From assembly GCA_012862575.1 (NCBI GenBank), contig BLSF01000044.1, positions 186,001 through 250,000 on the forward strand: a stretch of DNA of 64,000 nt, read 5' to 3'. The translations under genes and the position numbers were made by a program. Positions 9,037 to 19,463 of the stretch are shown one piece after another. A model generated the notes under the pieces. The model did no database searches. It saw only the letters and a program-made list of their open reading frames with translations, and was not told the origin of the DNA. The number at the start of each line of letters is the position of its first letter. Within the stretch, counting starts at the first letter, position 1. The DNA comes from Parietichytrium sp. I65-24A. Its lineage: Eukaryota > Sar > Bigyra > Thraustochytrida > Thraustochytriidae.

Positions 9037-10737
9037 ATGGGAGCCGCCTCGGAGCCCCGTTCGTCGGACGAGGAGTATGGCGCGAAGAAACCTAAGGACG
9101 CTGAGCGAGAGGAACGGAGAAGGTCGCGCAGAGATGATGATCACCACGGTCGCCACGGTCACCATGGCCATGGCCACAGCAGAGACCGCACTGGGGAATC
9201 CAGACACCACCGCGAGCACCACCGCGAGCACCGGCATCGGCACAGACGGCACCAGCACGAGAAGAGCGAAAGGAGTGCGAGGAGCGACAAGGCCGAGCGC
9301 GGCGAGAAGATGCGCGACAGTGAGAATGGCGAAAGGCTCGACGATGAGCGGTCGTCCGGGCACAGCAGCCGCCACTCCAGCCACTCTCGGCACTCTCGGC
9401 GCAAAGAGCGAGACGGGCTGGAGGGCCGAGATGGCGAGAAGGAGCGCAAGAGCCACAGGGGCCATGGGCATCACCACCGCTCCTCGCGGTCGTCGCGGTC
9501 GTCGCGCTCGTCCAACAGAAGCGCCGAGCCGGCGCCCAGAGGCAAGGGCGAGGCCCGGCCGGAGGAGGGCGATGGTAAAGCAAGCTTGACTGCGTCCGTG
9601 CCGTGGAGCGAGTTTCGGAATGCAGAGAAGACGCAGCAACACAGAGACACTGATCGCCAGCAGTGGCTGGCGAGGCGACTAGCGGGTATCGACGAGGAGA
9701 TTGCCATTGACGATGGCGCGCAGAGGCCCAAATCAGCGTCAGCAAAAGCCGCCAGCACTTCGCGGTCCGCCCACGGCCGCAACGGAGGTCTTGCTGGAGA
9801 CAGCTCGAGGCTCCGGCATAACTTGACCACAGGCTCGATGATGAGCTCGGGGGTGTCCGAAGCGACTGAACTGGAAAGCCTGGATTCGCGGCAGCTCTGC
9901 GACATGCTTCAGGAACTGCAGGTACTCAGGCTAGACGAGCGGAGTTTCCATGAAGATCAGGTGGAGTGCTTGATGGACGAACTTGCAAAGTGCACAATCG
10001 AGAAGATCAAATTAGAGCAGGATCTTGCGAAACAAGAGGTGCGCAATTCCTCCGCAGATGGCTCGCACAGCGCCGAGTCGAGAAGCGAGGCGTTTCGAGG
10101 ATGGTTCACTTTAAAGAAACGTTTCTTTGGCAGTCAGCAAAGTAGTGAAGACAGTATCCCTGAGGGCAGGGAGGAAGAGACACACTCCCAAGTAGTATGG
10201 GTTGTGTGCAGAGAAAATTTGCTTGCCGCCTTTAAAGATAAAAGCGAGGAGTATCATGTTTGCTGCCTGCTCCTTGACGAAGATGCAAGCGTCTGTTTTG
10301 CCGAAGAGGATGGGCAAGTGGCCCTGATAGTTGACAGTTCGCTGCAAGAGCTCCAACTTACGTTTCTGCAGAACGACTCTAGAGAGCTTCAGGGCTTGGA
10401 GCAGGCCATATTGCACGGTCTGGCGATTCAGGCACCTTCTACAGGGAATATAGGCTCGCTGCGAGAGGGCTTTGAGCTGCGCCAGACGATTCGCGCGCAA
10501 CAGAATGTTATTATGAAGCTTTTGGCATCACAGACTCAAGGACCAACGTTGGAGAAAGCGGTTCGCGAGCTCGTTGGAAATGTCGAAGTTCTCGTCGACA
10601 ATTCCTTTAGCACTTTACTAAGTTCCAAGCTCGGAAAACCGAGTTCTCGCCCCGCAGCAAAGTTTGATCGCCAGATATCGGAAGACTCACTGCCTTCGCC
10701 GCCTCACTTGGAAGACGCAACTATGCTTGAAAACTGA
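9037..10737 (+). CDS. His/Arg/Ser-rich protein with a PH-like C-terminal half
   Basis: 566 residues from ATG 9037. Residues ~1-175 are extremely biased: His-rich clusters (HHGRHGHHGHGH), Arg/Glu/Lys runs and SRSSRSSRSS, a composition like nuclear-speckle or phase-separating tails or metal-binding His tracts. A central segment (~280-345) has a short coiled coil (LDSRQLCDMLQELQVLRLDE). Residues ~358-445 look like a PH-type beta sandwich: a start GWFTLKKRFFG, then beta-strand-like segments with VVWVVCRENLLAAFKD, ending in a helix-like LQGLEQAILHGLA. PH identity is inferred from pattern only. No known family is recognised. Confidence 0.65.
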   Translation: MGAASEPRSSDEEYGAKKPKDAEREERRRSRRDDDHHGRHGHHGHGHSRDRTGESRHHREHHREHRHRHRRHQHEKSERSARSDKAERGEKMRDSENGERLDDERSSGHSSRHSSHSRHSRRKERDGLEGRDGEKERKSHRGHGHHHRSSRSSRSSRSSNRSAEPAPRGKGEARPEEGDGKASLTASVPWSEFRNAEKTQQHRDTDRQQWLARRLAGIDEEIAIDDGAQRPKSASAKAASTSRSAHGRNGGLAGDSSRLRHNLTTGSMMSSGVSEATELESLDSRQLCDMLQELQVLRLDERSFHEDQVECLMDELAKCTIEKIKLEQDLAKQEVRNSSADGSHSAESRSEAFRGWFTLKKRFFGSQQSSEDSIPEGREEETHSQVVWVVCRENLLAAFKDKSEEYHVCCLLLDEDASVCFAEEDGQVALIVDSSLQELQLTFLQNDSRELQGLEQAILHGLAIQAPSTGNIGSLREGFELRQTIRAQQNVIMKLLASQTQGPTLEKAVRELVGNVEVLVDNSFSTLLSSKLGKPSSRPAAKFDRQISEDSLPSPPHLEDATMLEN

Positions 10738-11836
10738 AAATACTCACTGATCAATGTTTTATTGCACATAAAGGATTAAATTTCCGTATTCACTGCTGAT
10801 AGAAAGCGACGCTTTCAAGGATCCACAGGCGACAAAATCCTTCTCGCAGCACCCGTCCAGATGTGCTGACTCGTGTCGGGCAGCCCACTTGACTTGATCT
10901 CAGATCGGCACAGAGCTGGTCGCACAGCACATTCCACAAAAATTGCCCGCAAAAATTGCTTGCCGAGCTTCTTTTCTGTGCAAAGCAATTTCGAGCAAAG
11001 TATGAGCTCAAGTGGCTACTAGACTGAGTGGCAAACTTGCGCCAAATTGCATGCATCAACCAAAGTGATCTTGATTCTTGATTGACACGTGAAACAACGT
11101 TTCCTCTTGATCAAAACTAGTGTGACAGAATGAGCTTCATTCGCATTCACTACGACTGGTAGTGGAGGATTGCACAAAGCCAAAATAATTACCGGTACTC
11201 AGTACTAGTACAGTCAACTACCAACAAAGATCCTGTGACTACATCTTTATCTATCCTGTCCATCTATCTATCCATCCAAAGTCAGTCTACGCTCCTCAGC
11301 GACTGCAGTCGAACGTCGTAGCCAGCGCTAGCGCTGCGGCAGACTGCTCTCCACCGCACTCTGTTCCCTGCTGGGAAAATCTAAGTCCGCGATTTTGTAT
11401 TCTCCCTCGTGAAACGCTCTGTTCGCGCTCTCTGACTTGGCAAAAAAAAACGCCGCGCCGAGACTAGACGTGATTGATGCCAAGAGCAAGGTCTGCGACA
11501 CGAGGACGAAGTATCTCGTTGAACAGGCTTATAAAATCCCAGTCGGCGGTGTTCGTAACAGGTAAGTCGCGTCTCGCATGTCGCGAATCTCGCAACACTG
11601 TTTAAGCCAATGCGCTCGCAGCGTCGACGGCTTCGCAGACTTGCGTGAACGTGGTACCATGTTGAGCTGAAAGGGTGTGCAGGTGCCACGTGCGTTTGTG
11701 CGTGCGCTCGTGCGCTCGTGCGGCCCGAAGGCGCCGCGAATGGAGATTCGTGGCTTGTAGAGGAAAGGCGGCTTTGGTTGCGGCGCTGACGATTGATCGT
11801 TTGTTTTTCGTGTCTGACGCCCAGGTGAAAGGAAAA
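10738..11836. other. intergenic and leader, PH-like gene to H-protein gene
   Basis: No coding gene is supported. A GTAC palindrome (gtactagtac, 11202-11211) and a TATA-like element (11529-11536) lie here. A strong donor-like site at 11562 (gtaagt) and an acceptor-like cag ending at 11824, 12 bp before the start codon, suggest a 263-bp intron in the 5' untranslated region of the H-protein gene; this is unproven. Confidence 0.45.
11529..11536 (+). promoter_or_regulatory. TATA-like element upstream of the H-protein gene
   Basis: The octamer ttataaaa lies about 30 bp before the candidate leader-exon donor site at 11562. If that donor is real, the first untranslated exon would be very short. Confidence 0.3.
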
Positions 11837-12414
11837 ATGGCGCTTTTGTTGGCAAGGAACGCTGCGTTCGGAGCAAGGAGGTTCGCCGCACAGGGGGCCA
11901 GATGGAACGCGCGACAGATGAGCGTGAGGAGCCTGTCTAGCTTCAAGTACATGCAGAGCCACGAATACGTCAAGGTGGAAAAGGGAAGCAACATTGCTGT
12001 CGTGGGAATTTCTGACTTTGCTCAGAGCCAGCTCGGAGATGTTGTATTTGTGGACTTGCCATCTGTACGTTAACGTTGCGTTGAGTCTGGAATATCCAGG
12101 AAAAAGAATGGTATGGGTAGCTGACGAGTTTTTTTGTTTGAAACTGTGCTCGTTACATCATTACAAAGGTCGGGGAGGAGTTCGAGAAAGGCGAAAGTTT
12201 CGCATCCGTCGAATCTGTCAAGGCAGCCTCCGAGGTGTATGCTCCAGTGTCTGGCAAGATCGTTGAGGTGAACGAGGATGTCGTCAACTCTCCAGAAAAG
12301 GTCAACCAGTACGCTATGACCGACGCATGGTTTGCCAAGTTGGAGATGTCCAACGAGTCTGAACTCGACGATCTCATGACCGAGGAGGAGTACCAGAAAC
12401 ACTGCGAAGAGTAA
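11837..12414 (+). CDS. GCSH: glycine cleavage system H protein, mitochondrial
   Basis: Two exons, 11837-12064 and 12169-12414, with a 104-bp GT-AG intron (gtacgt...acaaag, phase 0), give 157 residues. The first ~32 residues are Arg/Ala/Ser-rich, a mitochondrial presequence. The body matches GcvH throughout: [21 protein letters not shown], then [15 protein letters not shown] across the splice, then [20 protein letters not shown], where Lys94 is the lipoylation site. The protein shuttles the aminomethyl group between the P, T and L proteins of the mitochondrial glycine cleavage complex. The reading across the intron restores the family sequence exactly, which supports the splice sites. Confidence 0.95.
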
Positions 12415-13248
12415 GCGCAGAGCATGTGTCGCGACCAGTGCCAGTGTCAACCATCATTTAGTAAACCAGCAAATGAGAACCCATTTCCACAGTCAGAGTA
12501 TCGTTTGATCTCAACCTTTTCGCTCCTCTCCTCTGGCGCTTTGTCAGTACCTACACACTCGCTTGCCAGAGATCACATGGACGCCAGATCCGAGGTACTC
12601 GAGCTCCTGTCCGCAATCATATAAGCCCAAGCACAAGAAGCGTTTTCAATGTCTCCATTCCGAGCTAGAAGGACTCCTCCGCATATCATGATTATGCAAA
12701 AGCTCGGCAAACCAAGATTCACACGACATACTTGCCCACGATGGCTCAGGCTCAGTAGCTCAAGACGACTTTCACGACCTAGCTTTATGCATTCAGTATG
12801 ACAACCCCGTTTGCTGCGCGACATCCGACGTCCGACGCCGTCCAAGTTCCATCCATTTCCATTATTTCCATTATTTCCATTCACATCACACTCGCTCACC
12901 CTCACCCTTCCTTCCTATCTTCCTTCCTTCAGAACACGCTGTTCAACTACGCTCGAGCTAGCGAGCTAGATACCGTCGTTAATTAACTGGTAAATTAACA
13001 GCTTCGTGAGCTGTTCAAACCTCCAACTTGCAGGTAAGGTTAAACTCATTACTCGATGCCCTTGTGGGTGTTACCAATAGTTTAAGATTGCTTGGCTCTG
13101 TCAGCGCTTTGTCAGCAGTGACTGTGCGCAGAGTGATACAGAGTGATGCAGAGTGCGCAGTAGCTAGAGCGAGACGCGGGTGTATCGCTCTCGATCGCAG
13201 TGGATAGTTTGTGGAGAGATATAATAATATACGTCGTGAAGCTTGGAG
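12415..13248. other. intergenic, H protein to RPB4
   Basis: No gene is supported. It contains tttccatta-type nonamers near 12853-12880 and a decamer array at 13131-13160 before the RPB4 start. Confidence 0.5.
13131..13160. repeat. decamer tandem array (gagtgatnca)
   Basis: Three decamers, gagtgataca, gagtgatgca and gagtgcgcag, lie 90 bp upstream of the RPB4 start codon. Confidence 0.75.
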
Positions 13249-13698
13249 ATGTCGCGGTTAGAAGACGCTGCCGAGCTGCGCCTGGGCGAGGAGTTCGAAG
13301 GGGAGACGTGCCTCACGAACGCGGAAGTGGCGATATTGCTGCAAGATGCGCGTCAAAAGTACGAGCAGGAGGACCGCGTGGTGCCCGAGGTGTTTGAGCA
13401 GACCATGGCCTACGCGAGCAGGTTCAGCCAGATCAAGGACCCAGTCACGAACAAGAGCGTGGTAGAGGAGCTTCGCAGGGAGCTGGAGCTCAAGACGTGG
13501 GAGCGCGCAACGGAAGGAGGCACGGAGGAGGTGGCACTTCGGCAGTTCGAGCTGGTGTCGGCGATCAATTTGAAGATGGATGAGGTGGACGAGGCCGTGG
13601 CGCTGATTCCTAGTTTGCATCAGCTGCTGCAGGAGAGTGAGATCGAGGAGGTCATCGACAAAATCAATCGCGCAACTGGCAAGACATTTCAGGGCTGA
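13249..13698 (+). CDS. RPB4: DNA-directed RNA polymerase II subunit RPB4
   Basis: 149 residues from ATG 13249, single exon, close to the length of animal and plant RPB4. Conserved blocks are LTNAEVAILLQ near the N-terminus, then AYASRFSQIKD, then the C-terminal HRDC-like region with ALIPSLHQLL and IEEVIDKI. RPB4 pairs with RPB7 to form the stalk of RNA polymerase II, acting in initiation, RNA binding and mRNA export. A two-codon extension upstream would need a TTG start, so ATG 13249 is chosen. Confidence 0.93.
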   Translation: MSRLEDAAELRLGEEFEGETCLTNAEVAILLQDARQKYEQEDRVVPEVFEQTMAYASRFSQIKDPVTNKSVVEELRRELELKTWERATEGGTEEVALRQFELVSAINLKMDEVDEAVALIPSLHQLLQESEIEEVIDKINRATGKTFQG

Positions 13699-14160
13699 GA
13701 GGGACTTTTTTTCTCCACGTTCTTTTAGTTCTTTGTCGGGGTGCGCTTTTAAGATGAATGGCTCAAGGCTCAGCAGTGCCTATCCGTAGTGCGGAATGAG
13801 CCGCCTGCTTGGTGCCCGTGCCAATGAGCTGCTGTGGAGTTGAAGCATTTCTTTCTGTCCTTCGTACTCGCTCTCTGCATCTACTTTGTCGCCTTCCCCA
13901 AGCTCTGATTCGTGCGGGATTCGCGAATCGCATCAGGTGACGGGCTCAGGGGAAAAAAAAGCAAAAAAACAACAACAACAACAATTCATACTGTAACTGT
14001 CGCTCTTTCGAGAAAATAGCAAAACAAAATTTGAAGGAAAACTTTGGCAAGCTTTTTGGGTGTAATAAAAATTCGCACATTTACGTCCAAGATGATCTCA
14101 GATCTTTTAAAAAATAGCACAGTGAAGACGAGAGCGTGGAATTTCAAATCTCCAAGGTAG
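13699..14160. other. convergent 3' region, RPB4 and BBS7
   Basis: Both genes end into this stretch. It is A/T-rich with aacaacaacaac and A-runs near 13950-13990 and presumably holds both polyadenylation regions. No gene is seen. Confidence 0.5.
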
Positions 14161-16458
14161 TTACTTTACGACACCGGAAGAGAAAAATGCAGCAAGATGC
14201 TCAAAATCGTAGTTCTCCAGGACACTCATGAGCTTGGAGTAGACCCCGGCGTTTCGTACATCGCGACCCTCGAACTTTTGCAAATCCACATACACATCAT
14301 AAATGATGCCATACAATGTTTCTAGCGCTTTTGGCCTCCTTGCAAACTGTTCTTGGATCTCGTTGCTGTGTTTTAAAATAGTCCTGTGCTCCTTGGACAA
14401 AAACGCGGTTCCCTCCGGTAGATCGTTGGTAATTTCCTTGAGAGCGTCCATAATTTCCATTCTCTGGGCGAGCTTGGCAAACGAGCGCATTTTGTCGTCG
14501 ACCTTTCGGAGAAACATTGGGACTGTTTCAGGTTTGATGTTGAACTTGATGTTGAGCATCACTTTGCGTTTATTGGCCTCCGAGGAGAACACCTCACGAA
14601 CAATCGCGATCGCCGACACCGAGTCTGACGATACCTGAGCATACCCTTCGCGATACTGGACACAGAGAATGCTCTTGACTACAGTGTTTTCAAACCAAAG
14701 TTCCGCTACAGGCGCATCGCCACCGCCGTCCGAAGAGGGCTCCCCAGTAAGTGTTGGGGCGTTCTGGGAAACACCTGGAAGGCAGGTGCTTATCCAGTCA
14801 TGGACCTGGTAGAGTGAAAACGACCCACTAAACTGCACCGAGCTGAGCGTCTTCTGATCCAAGTCCGCGGGGGGACTCGACACTCTCTGGTGCAAGCACA
14901 ACGGCTTGATCTCGACGGTAACCTGCTGAGCAAGTTTCGGATTTACTTTGGCCACCACAGTGGCTTGGATCTGGCCGTATTGACCCTCAACACATCGAAG
15001 CTTGAGTTGCACGCGCTTGGTGGATTCTGTGCAGCGATAAACTGCCTGCAGACCGCGAGATGGGTCCGCGCTGGAGCTGACAACCACGCTTTGGCTCCTC
15101 CCCGAAGTATCATCCATGATATCGAGCATCGTGGAGCTTTGAATGAGGACGAGGTCAATCGGGACTGGAAGCTCAATGGAGAGCTGGTGCAGGTTCTCCT
15201 CTCTCACTAAGACGAGCTCGTGGTTGACCTGCAGCTGCTCAAAATTAAGCGAGCTAGAAAAGTGGGTCCCGCTTTTGGAGGAGGCCTTGTCCAGCTTGGC
15301 CTTGCCGGCGTCGATTTGCTTTTGCAAATTCTTGAGTTCCTCCTCCATCTGCTTGATCTTGCCCTCAGCATCTACGGATGCTTTTGTACGGCCGAGTTTG
15401 TCGCCATCTTCGATTTGGTCGAGAGCCTCAGTGGTAAAGCTAATGATGTTTCCGGCGTACGTGCAGAGGACAACCTCGTCGTACCCTGGAGAGCAGACCA
15501 CGCCACCTTGAACAGACCTAACGGATTCATTTACAAACTGCTCAAAAAGTAGCGCGGCGCTTTTGCCGGGAGCGACTTTCTCTTCTGCCACCAAGCCGCG
15601 CCCAACATCTTCGCCGCCAACTTTGAACACTTGCACTCTCCCATCGTTTCGGCCCACTAAGATATCTTCCGTGTCGTCCTTGGTGAGATCGTATGTCGCA
15701 ATACAGTTGATGGCAGCTTCGCTGCTATCCCCCGGTTCGTCAGAGGACTGCCAGACATGCCGAAAGCCGTTGTTATCCCCTTGGTCGTCATACGAGAAGA
15801 GACCCAACGCTCCTGAATCAGTCCCGTATACATACATTTGGTTGTGGGCCGCCGACTTTGAGCCATACTCCTCCATCGCCAGTATGCCTCCGTCAGTGCT
15901 CAGGTATCCAGTAATCTCCTGCCCGCCTCGCACCGCGCGGATGCGCTGATCTGCTCCGCCGAGGAACGTGACATCGGAAGGGTTGTTGTTCTTGCTATTC
16001 CCCGTCGTCGCTCTCGCTGGCAGCATGCTCGAAATCGTCTCATCATTCTTGATGTACTCACGCTCTTCTCCATCTTCGTACGACGCATACGTGCCTTCCC
16101 CGGCCACCCAGACCTTCTTATCGCGCACCCTCAGCTGCCTCACAGACTCGGAGAAGCTGGCCGTCACTGTGGACACCTCCTTGCCCTTCCTGTTCAGCCC
16201 GTGCACAACTCTGCCTTCCGAGGCAAAGATATGCTCGCCGCACAGAGCTACCTGCGTCACGGCCTGCTCCCCGACGCGTGTTTTGAACGCCAGCTGCGAC
16301 TCCCCGCGGCGGAACTGAAGACAGCTCAGCTGGCCGAATCCGTCGCCCACAACTACCTTCTGCCTCCTGCTTCCCTTGCCGAACGGAAGAACCTTCGCTG
16401 TGTTCAATCCGCTCACTGGGCCCACACTTGCCAGGTCGCTCCGACTCAGTCCTTCCAT
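14161..16458 (-). CDS. BBS7: Bardet-Biedl syndrome 7 protein homologue (BBSome subunit)
   Basis: 765 residues from ATG 16458; the upstream in-frame codons lack an ATG. The N-terminal ~340 residues form the beta-propeller, with family-typical stretches KVVVGDGFGQLSCL, DDTEDILVGRNDGRVQVF and YDEVVLCTYAGNIISF. A coiled-coil linker (~370-410, KIKQMEEELKNLQKQID) and the C-terminal GAE, platform and helical regions follow. BBS7 is a core subunit of the BBSome, which moves membrane proteins out of cilia on intraflagellar transport trains. The protein is about 50 residues longer than the human one. It is single exon, head-to-head with the CoA-transferase gene across 760 bp. Confidence 0.93.
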   Translation of the reverse strand: MEGLSRSDLASVGPVSGLNTAKVLPFGKGSRRQKVVVGDGFGQLSCLQFRRGESQLAFKTRVGEQAVTQVALCGEHIFASEGRVVHGLNRKGKEVSTVTASFSESVRQLRVRDKKVWVAGEGTYASYEDGEEREYIKNDETISSMLPARATTGNSKNNNPSDVTFLGGADQRIRAVRGGQEITGYLSTDGGILAMEEYGSKSAAHNQMYVYGTDSGALGLFSYDDQGDNNGFRHVWQSSDEPGDSSEAAINCIATYDLTKDDTEDILVGRNDGRVQVFKVGGEDVGRGLVAEEKVAPGKSAALLFEQFVNESVRSVQGGVVCSPGYDEVVLCTYAGNIISFTTEALDQIEDGDKLGRTKASVDAEGKIKQMEEELKNLQKQIDAGKAKLDKASSKSGTHFSSSLNFEQLQVNHELVLVREENLHQLSIELPVPIDLVLIQSSTMLDIMDDTSGRSQSVVVSSSADPSRGLQAVYRCTESTKRVQLKLRCVEGQYGQIQATVVAKVNPKLAQQVTVEIKPLCLHQRVSSPPADLDQKTLSSVQFSGSFSLYQVHDWISTCLPGVSQNAPTLTGEPSSDGGGDAPVAELWFENTVVKSILCVQYREGYAQVSSDSVSAIAIVREVFSSEANKRKVMLNIKFNIKPETVPMFLRKVDDKMRSFAKLAQRMEIMDALKEITNDLPEGTAFLSKEHRTILKHSNEIQEQFARRPKALETLYGIIYDVYVDLQKFEGRDVRNAGVYSKLMSVLENYDFEHLAAFFSSGVVK

Positions 16459-17217
16459 TGTCACAGTCGCCCTTCTTCTCCGCCGAGGACCCTTTCGCTT
16501 CCCCGCTTCCCCGCTTCCCGTACGCACAGTACACAGTGAACAGCACGCAGTACACCGTAGTGCCAGAGTGCTTTTATTAACGGATCTGTCGGGGAGGAGT
16601 TGAGTGTCGCCGGGGACCCTTGGCTATTGTTTTGGTTAGCTTCTTATGCTAGCACTCGTCGCGGACGCGCACGGTTACTTGGGCTCGCCGGACGGTTAGA
16701 ATGAGCTATGGTAAAATGTATGTGGGCGCTACCATATGTTGAAGGTCCCAGTCAGTAATGGTACGAGTAGTGCTTTAGTTAGCTGTGAGCATCGGGGAAC
16801 GAATGAACAAAGGACGCGGGGAACCCAATTTCCCAGTTCCCGTGGGAAGAACCCAAACTGACCAAAACATTCCAAAATATTACCAAAATGACCAAAATGA
16901 CCAAAATGACGGTTCTACCGTTTCGCCTACGGGTCGAAGGCCGGCCGACGAAGTGTCCTCGCAGGCTTTTGCGACTCACATTCTTCGCATACTTATTGCG
17001 TAAGAGACGCCGACTAGTAATGAAACAAACCACAGGCCTCAAGGAGCCTACAACCCTCACCAAAATCGATCTGTTTGTATTCTTACAATATCCAGTAGCT
17101 AATAGCTAACACCAGAAGAGGCACACACACACGCACACACGCTTTGGTACTTGTGGGGTGCGCGTACCCCTCACGAATCGGTTTTTGTTTGTTTGGTCCG
17201 CTGTGTGCGAAAGGAAG
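16459..17217. other. divergent intergenic region, BBS7 and CoA-transferase
   Basis: Shared upstream DNA for the two divergent genes. It contains nonamer repeats (16861-16908) and a short CA run near 17120. No gene is supported. Confidence 0.5.
16861..16908. repeat. nonamer array (accaaaatg)
   Basis: Three exact accaaaatg units (16882-16908) follow two degenerate 10-bp units (from 16861), in the shared BBS7/CoA-transferase upstream region. Confidence 0.85.
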
Positions 17218-18542
17218 ATGCTGCGCGGAGTGACGGTGTTGGCGCTGGAGCAGGCGGTGGCAGCGCCCTTCTGCACGAGCCGGCTCGCGGACCTCGGTGC
17301 CCGCGTGCTCAAGGTGGAAAGGGTCCGCGGCGGGGACTTTGCCCGCAGTTACGACGCGTACGCGCGCGGTAGCAGCAGCTACTTTGCATGGCTGAACAGG
17401 GGCAAGGAGTCGCTGCTCGCCGACATCAAGGAGGAGGCGGACAGAGAGATGATCCTGGACATGGTGCGTGAACGGCAGGTGGACGTCTTTGTGCAGAATT
17501 TGGCGCCTGGCGCAGCGGAGAGAGCGGGACTGGGCAGCGAGAGGCTAAGAGAGCTGCACGACGGACTAATCACGCTCGACATAAGTGGGTACGGGAAGGA
17601 GGGTCCGCGAGCAGAATACAAGGCGTATGATCTCTTGGTTGCCGCCGAGGCCGGCCTCTGTTCAGGTGCGTTTGCTTCTATCTTCTCGTATCTTGTACAT
17701 ATTTTGCATTGTCGTATTTTGTGTACTTTTTGTTCTCTTTCGCGTGACAGGTGAGCAAGGGCTGACCGACCTTTGGATTGTTCTGGTTTGTTTCTTTTGG
17801 ATGCAACGTCGCGAAATGTGTGTGTGCAAATGCGTGCCTGATTGGGAATGGGATGGGATCAGTGACGGGAACACCAGATGGGCCGGGACGGGTAGGGGTT
17901 AGCATATGCGATATTACGTGCGGGATGAACGGGTTCTCAGCCATCATGCAGGGTTTGTACCAGCGGGAGCTCACAGGCAAGGGATCGGGATACCAAGTCT
18001 CACTCTTTGACACAATAGCAGAAATCATGAACGTCCCCTACATCCAGCAAAAGTACACAGGCGTGGCGCCCAAGAGAGTCGGGCTAAGCCATCCGTCCAT
18101 CGCTCCGTACGGCGCCTTCAGCACGAAAGACGGGAAAAAGTTGCTCCTTGCAATCCAGAACGAGAGGGAGTGGCACAAACTGTGTGATCAAGTGCTCGGC
18201 AACCGTGCGATGGCCACCGACGACAAATTCATGAACAACAGTGCTCGTGTTGCGCATCGCGAGGAGCTGGATGGCATCGTGCAAAAAGTGCTGGCAGATT
18301 TTGACGCAAGCGAACTTGCAGCGAAGCTCCAGAGCGCCGGTATTGCGTTCGGAGAGCTTAATACGGTGCAAGGGCTTGTTGATCACCCCCAACTGAGAAC
18401 CGTCACGTTCCTTACCGACAAAGGCGAAGAGTTACGCGTGCCCGCGCCCGCTATCATTCCCGGACCCAGTGAGCTCGGTGCTGTACCAAAGCTTGGAGAA
18501 CAAGATGCCATGATCCGTCAGGAGTTCGGAAAGCGCAAATAA
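17218..18542 (+). CDS. class III CoA-transferase (CaiB/BaiF family)
   Basis: Exons 17218-17665 and 17863-18542 around a 197-bp GT-AG intron (donor gtgcgt, phase 1) give 375 residues. The splice restores the conserved EAGLCSVTGTPDGPGRVG stretch. Domain signs: N-terminal ALEQAVAAPFCTSRLADLGA with KVERVRGGDFAR (CoA-binding Rossmann part), SLFDTIAEIMN, and GLVDHPQLR near the C-terminus. Asp166 in the SICDITCGM motif sits where the catalytic aspartate of formyl-CoA transferase lies. It probably transfers CoA from an acyl-CoA to a small carboxylic acid; the family also includes alpha-methylacyl-CoA racemases, and the acceptor cannot be told from sequence. No clear targeting peptide. Its stop codon lies 15 bp from the stop of the convergent CS-domain gene. 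Confidence 0.9.
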
Positions 18543-18557
18543 CCATGTGAATTATTT

Positions 18558-19358
18558 TTATTCCGACTGAACTTGTCCTGACTTTGAATCGTCAAGGTCC
18601 ACGCCAGGTTTTGCAGCCGCAACCTTCTCTCGGAAAGCTTTCTCTGCGTCAATGAGCGTCTGCCGAAATCCTTCCGAGGAACTGAACACCGATGCGTCCA
18701 CGCTTTTTTCGTCGCCTCCCTCGAAAGCCTTTTCCCACCAAATTGTTCTCAACAATCGAGGAAACTGTTTGTACAGCGTGATTGTTATCCACCGGACGTT
18801 TTGCTCAGCCACTCCATCGCTGCCATCCTCTTGATAGAAGCCCGCAGGCACATTCTCAAGCTCCCAGTCCATGGCTTTGGACTCCTCCATCTCAGCAGTC
18901 ACATCCAACTCTTTCGGCACGCGAGAGTCCGCGCCCCACACATCATGCCACAGCGTTCTTTCTAGAATCGCAGCGCCGTCCACACTGACCGTCACAGTCC
19001 TATTCCTCGCGAGCTCCACTTTCACCGCTTTGGCAGAAACATCTTTCGGTGCGACCAACACCCTAACAATCACTCGCTCATGATCTTGCGACCATACAAA
19101 ACCCTTCTCCACCGCGCCTCGCTCGGCCACCTTCGCGAGGAGGGCTTGCTTGCTCCGTCGCGATTGGCTAGCCACATCTCTACCCGCGCTTATCGCCGGC
19201 GCCGGGGCCGGAGCCGCGGGAGATTGTTCAACCACCACGTTGCCGCCACCGACCACCACTCGCGAAGGCTGTTGCAGCCGCGTCACCCTCGGCATCACAG
19301 GGTCGGCTTCATCGTCGCTGCTCAGCTCCAGCTTGTCCCACTTTGAATAGTCCACCAT
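18558..19358 (-). CDS. CS-domain (NudC/p23-like) protein with a Cdc37-like N-terminus
   Basis: 266 residues from ATG 19358. The longer frame upstream is repeat-derived and has no better start. The first residues, VDYSKWDKLELSSDDE, resemble the N-terminal kinase-contacting tag of the Hsp90 cochaperone Cdc37. A Pro/Ala-rich linker follows. Residues ~83-190 fit a CS domain: FVWSQDHERVIVRVLV, VKVELARNRTVTVSVDG, the LWHDVWG strand and WELENVP. The C-terminus keeps a WITITLYKQFP strand and an acidic/helical tail. CS domains bind Hsp90 or act as chaperones (p23, NudC). A chaperone or cochaperone role is inferred; no named orthologue is claimed. Confidence 0.78.
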   Translation of the reverse strand: MVDYSKWDKLELSSDDEADPVMPRVTRLQQPSRVVVGGGNVVVEQSPAAPAPAPAISAGRDVASQSRRSKQALLAKVAERGAVEKGFVWSQDHERVIVRVLVAPKDVSAKAVKVELARNRTVTVSVDGAAILERTLWHDVWGADSRVPKELDVTAEMEESKAMDWELENVPAGFYQEDGSDGVAEQNVRWITITLYKQFPRLLRTIWWEKAFEGGDEKSVDASVFSSSEGFRQTLIDAEKAFREKVAAAKPGVDLDDSKSGQVQSE

Positions 19359-19421
19359 CCCCTCTGCACCTCTCCTCCTCTCCTCCTCTCCTCCTCTGCA
19401 CTTGAATGCAATGAGTTCAAT

Positions 19422-19463
19422 GAATGCAAATAAATGCAAGCAAATGCAAGCAAATGCAAGCAA
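19422..19463. repeat. decamer array (aaatgcaagc)
   Basis: Three to four copies of an aaatgcaagc unit, 65-105 bp upstream of the CS-domain gene's start codon on the minus strand. Confidence 0.85.

Noticed and set aside
8770-9642. 290-codon minus-strand hydrophobic frame
   Set aside because: It is the complement of the His/Arg/Ser-rich coding region, which produces long Val/Ala/Leu frames by composition alone.
11562-11824. Calling the 5' untranslated intron of the H-protein gene as a firm feature
   Set aside because: The gtaagt donor and cag acceptor are good, but nothing in the protein constrains them; noted only in the intergenic entry.
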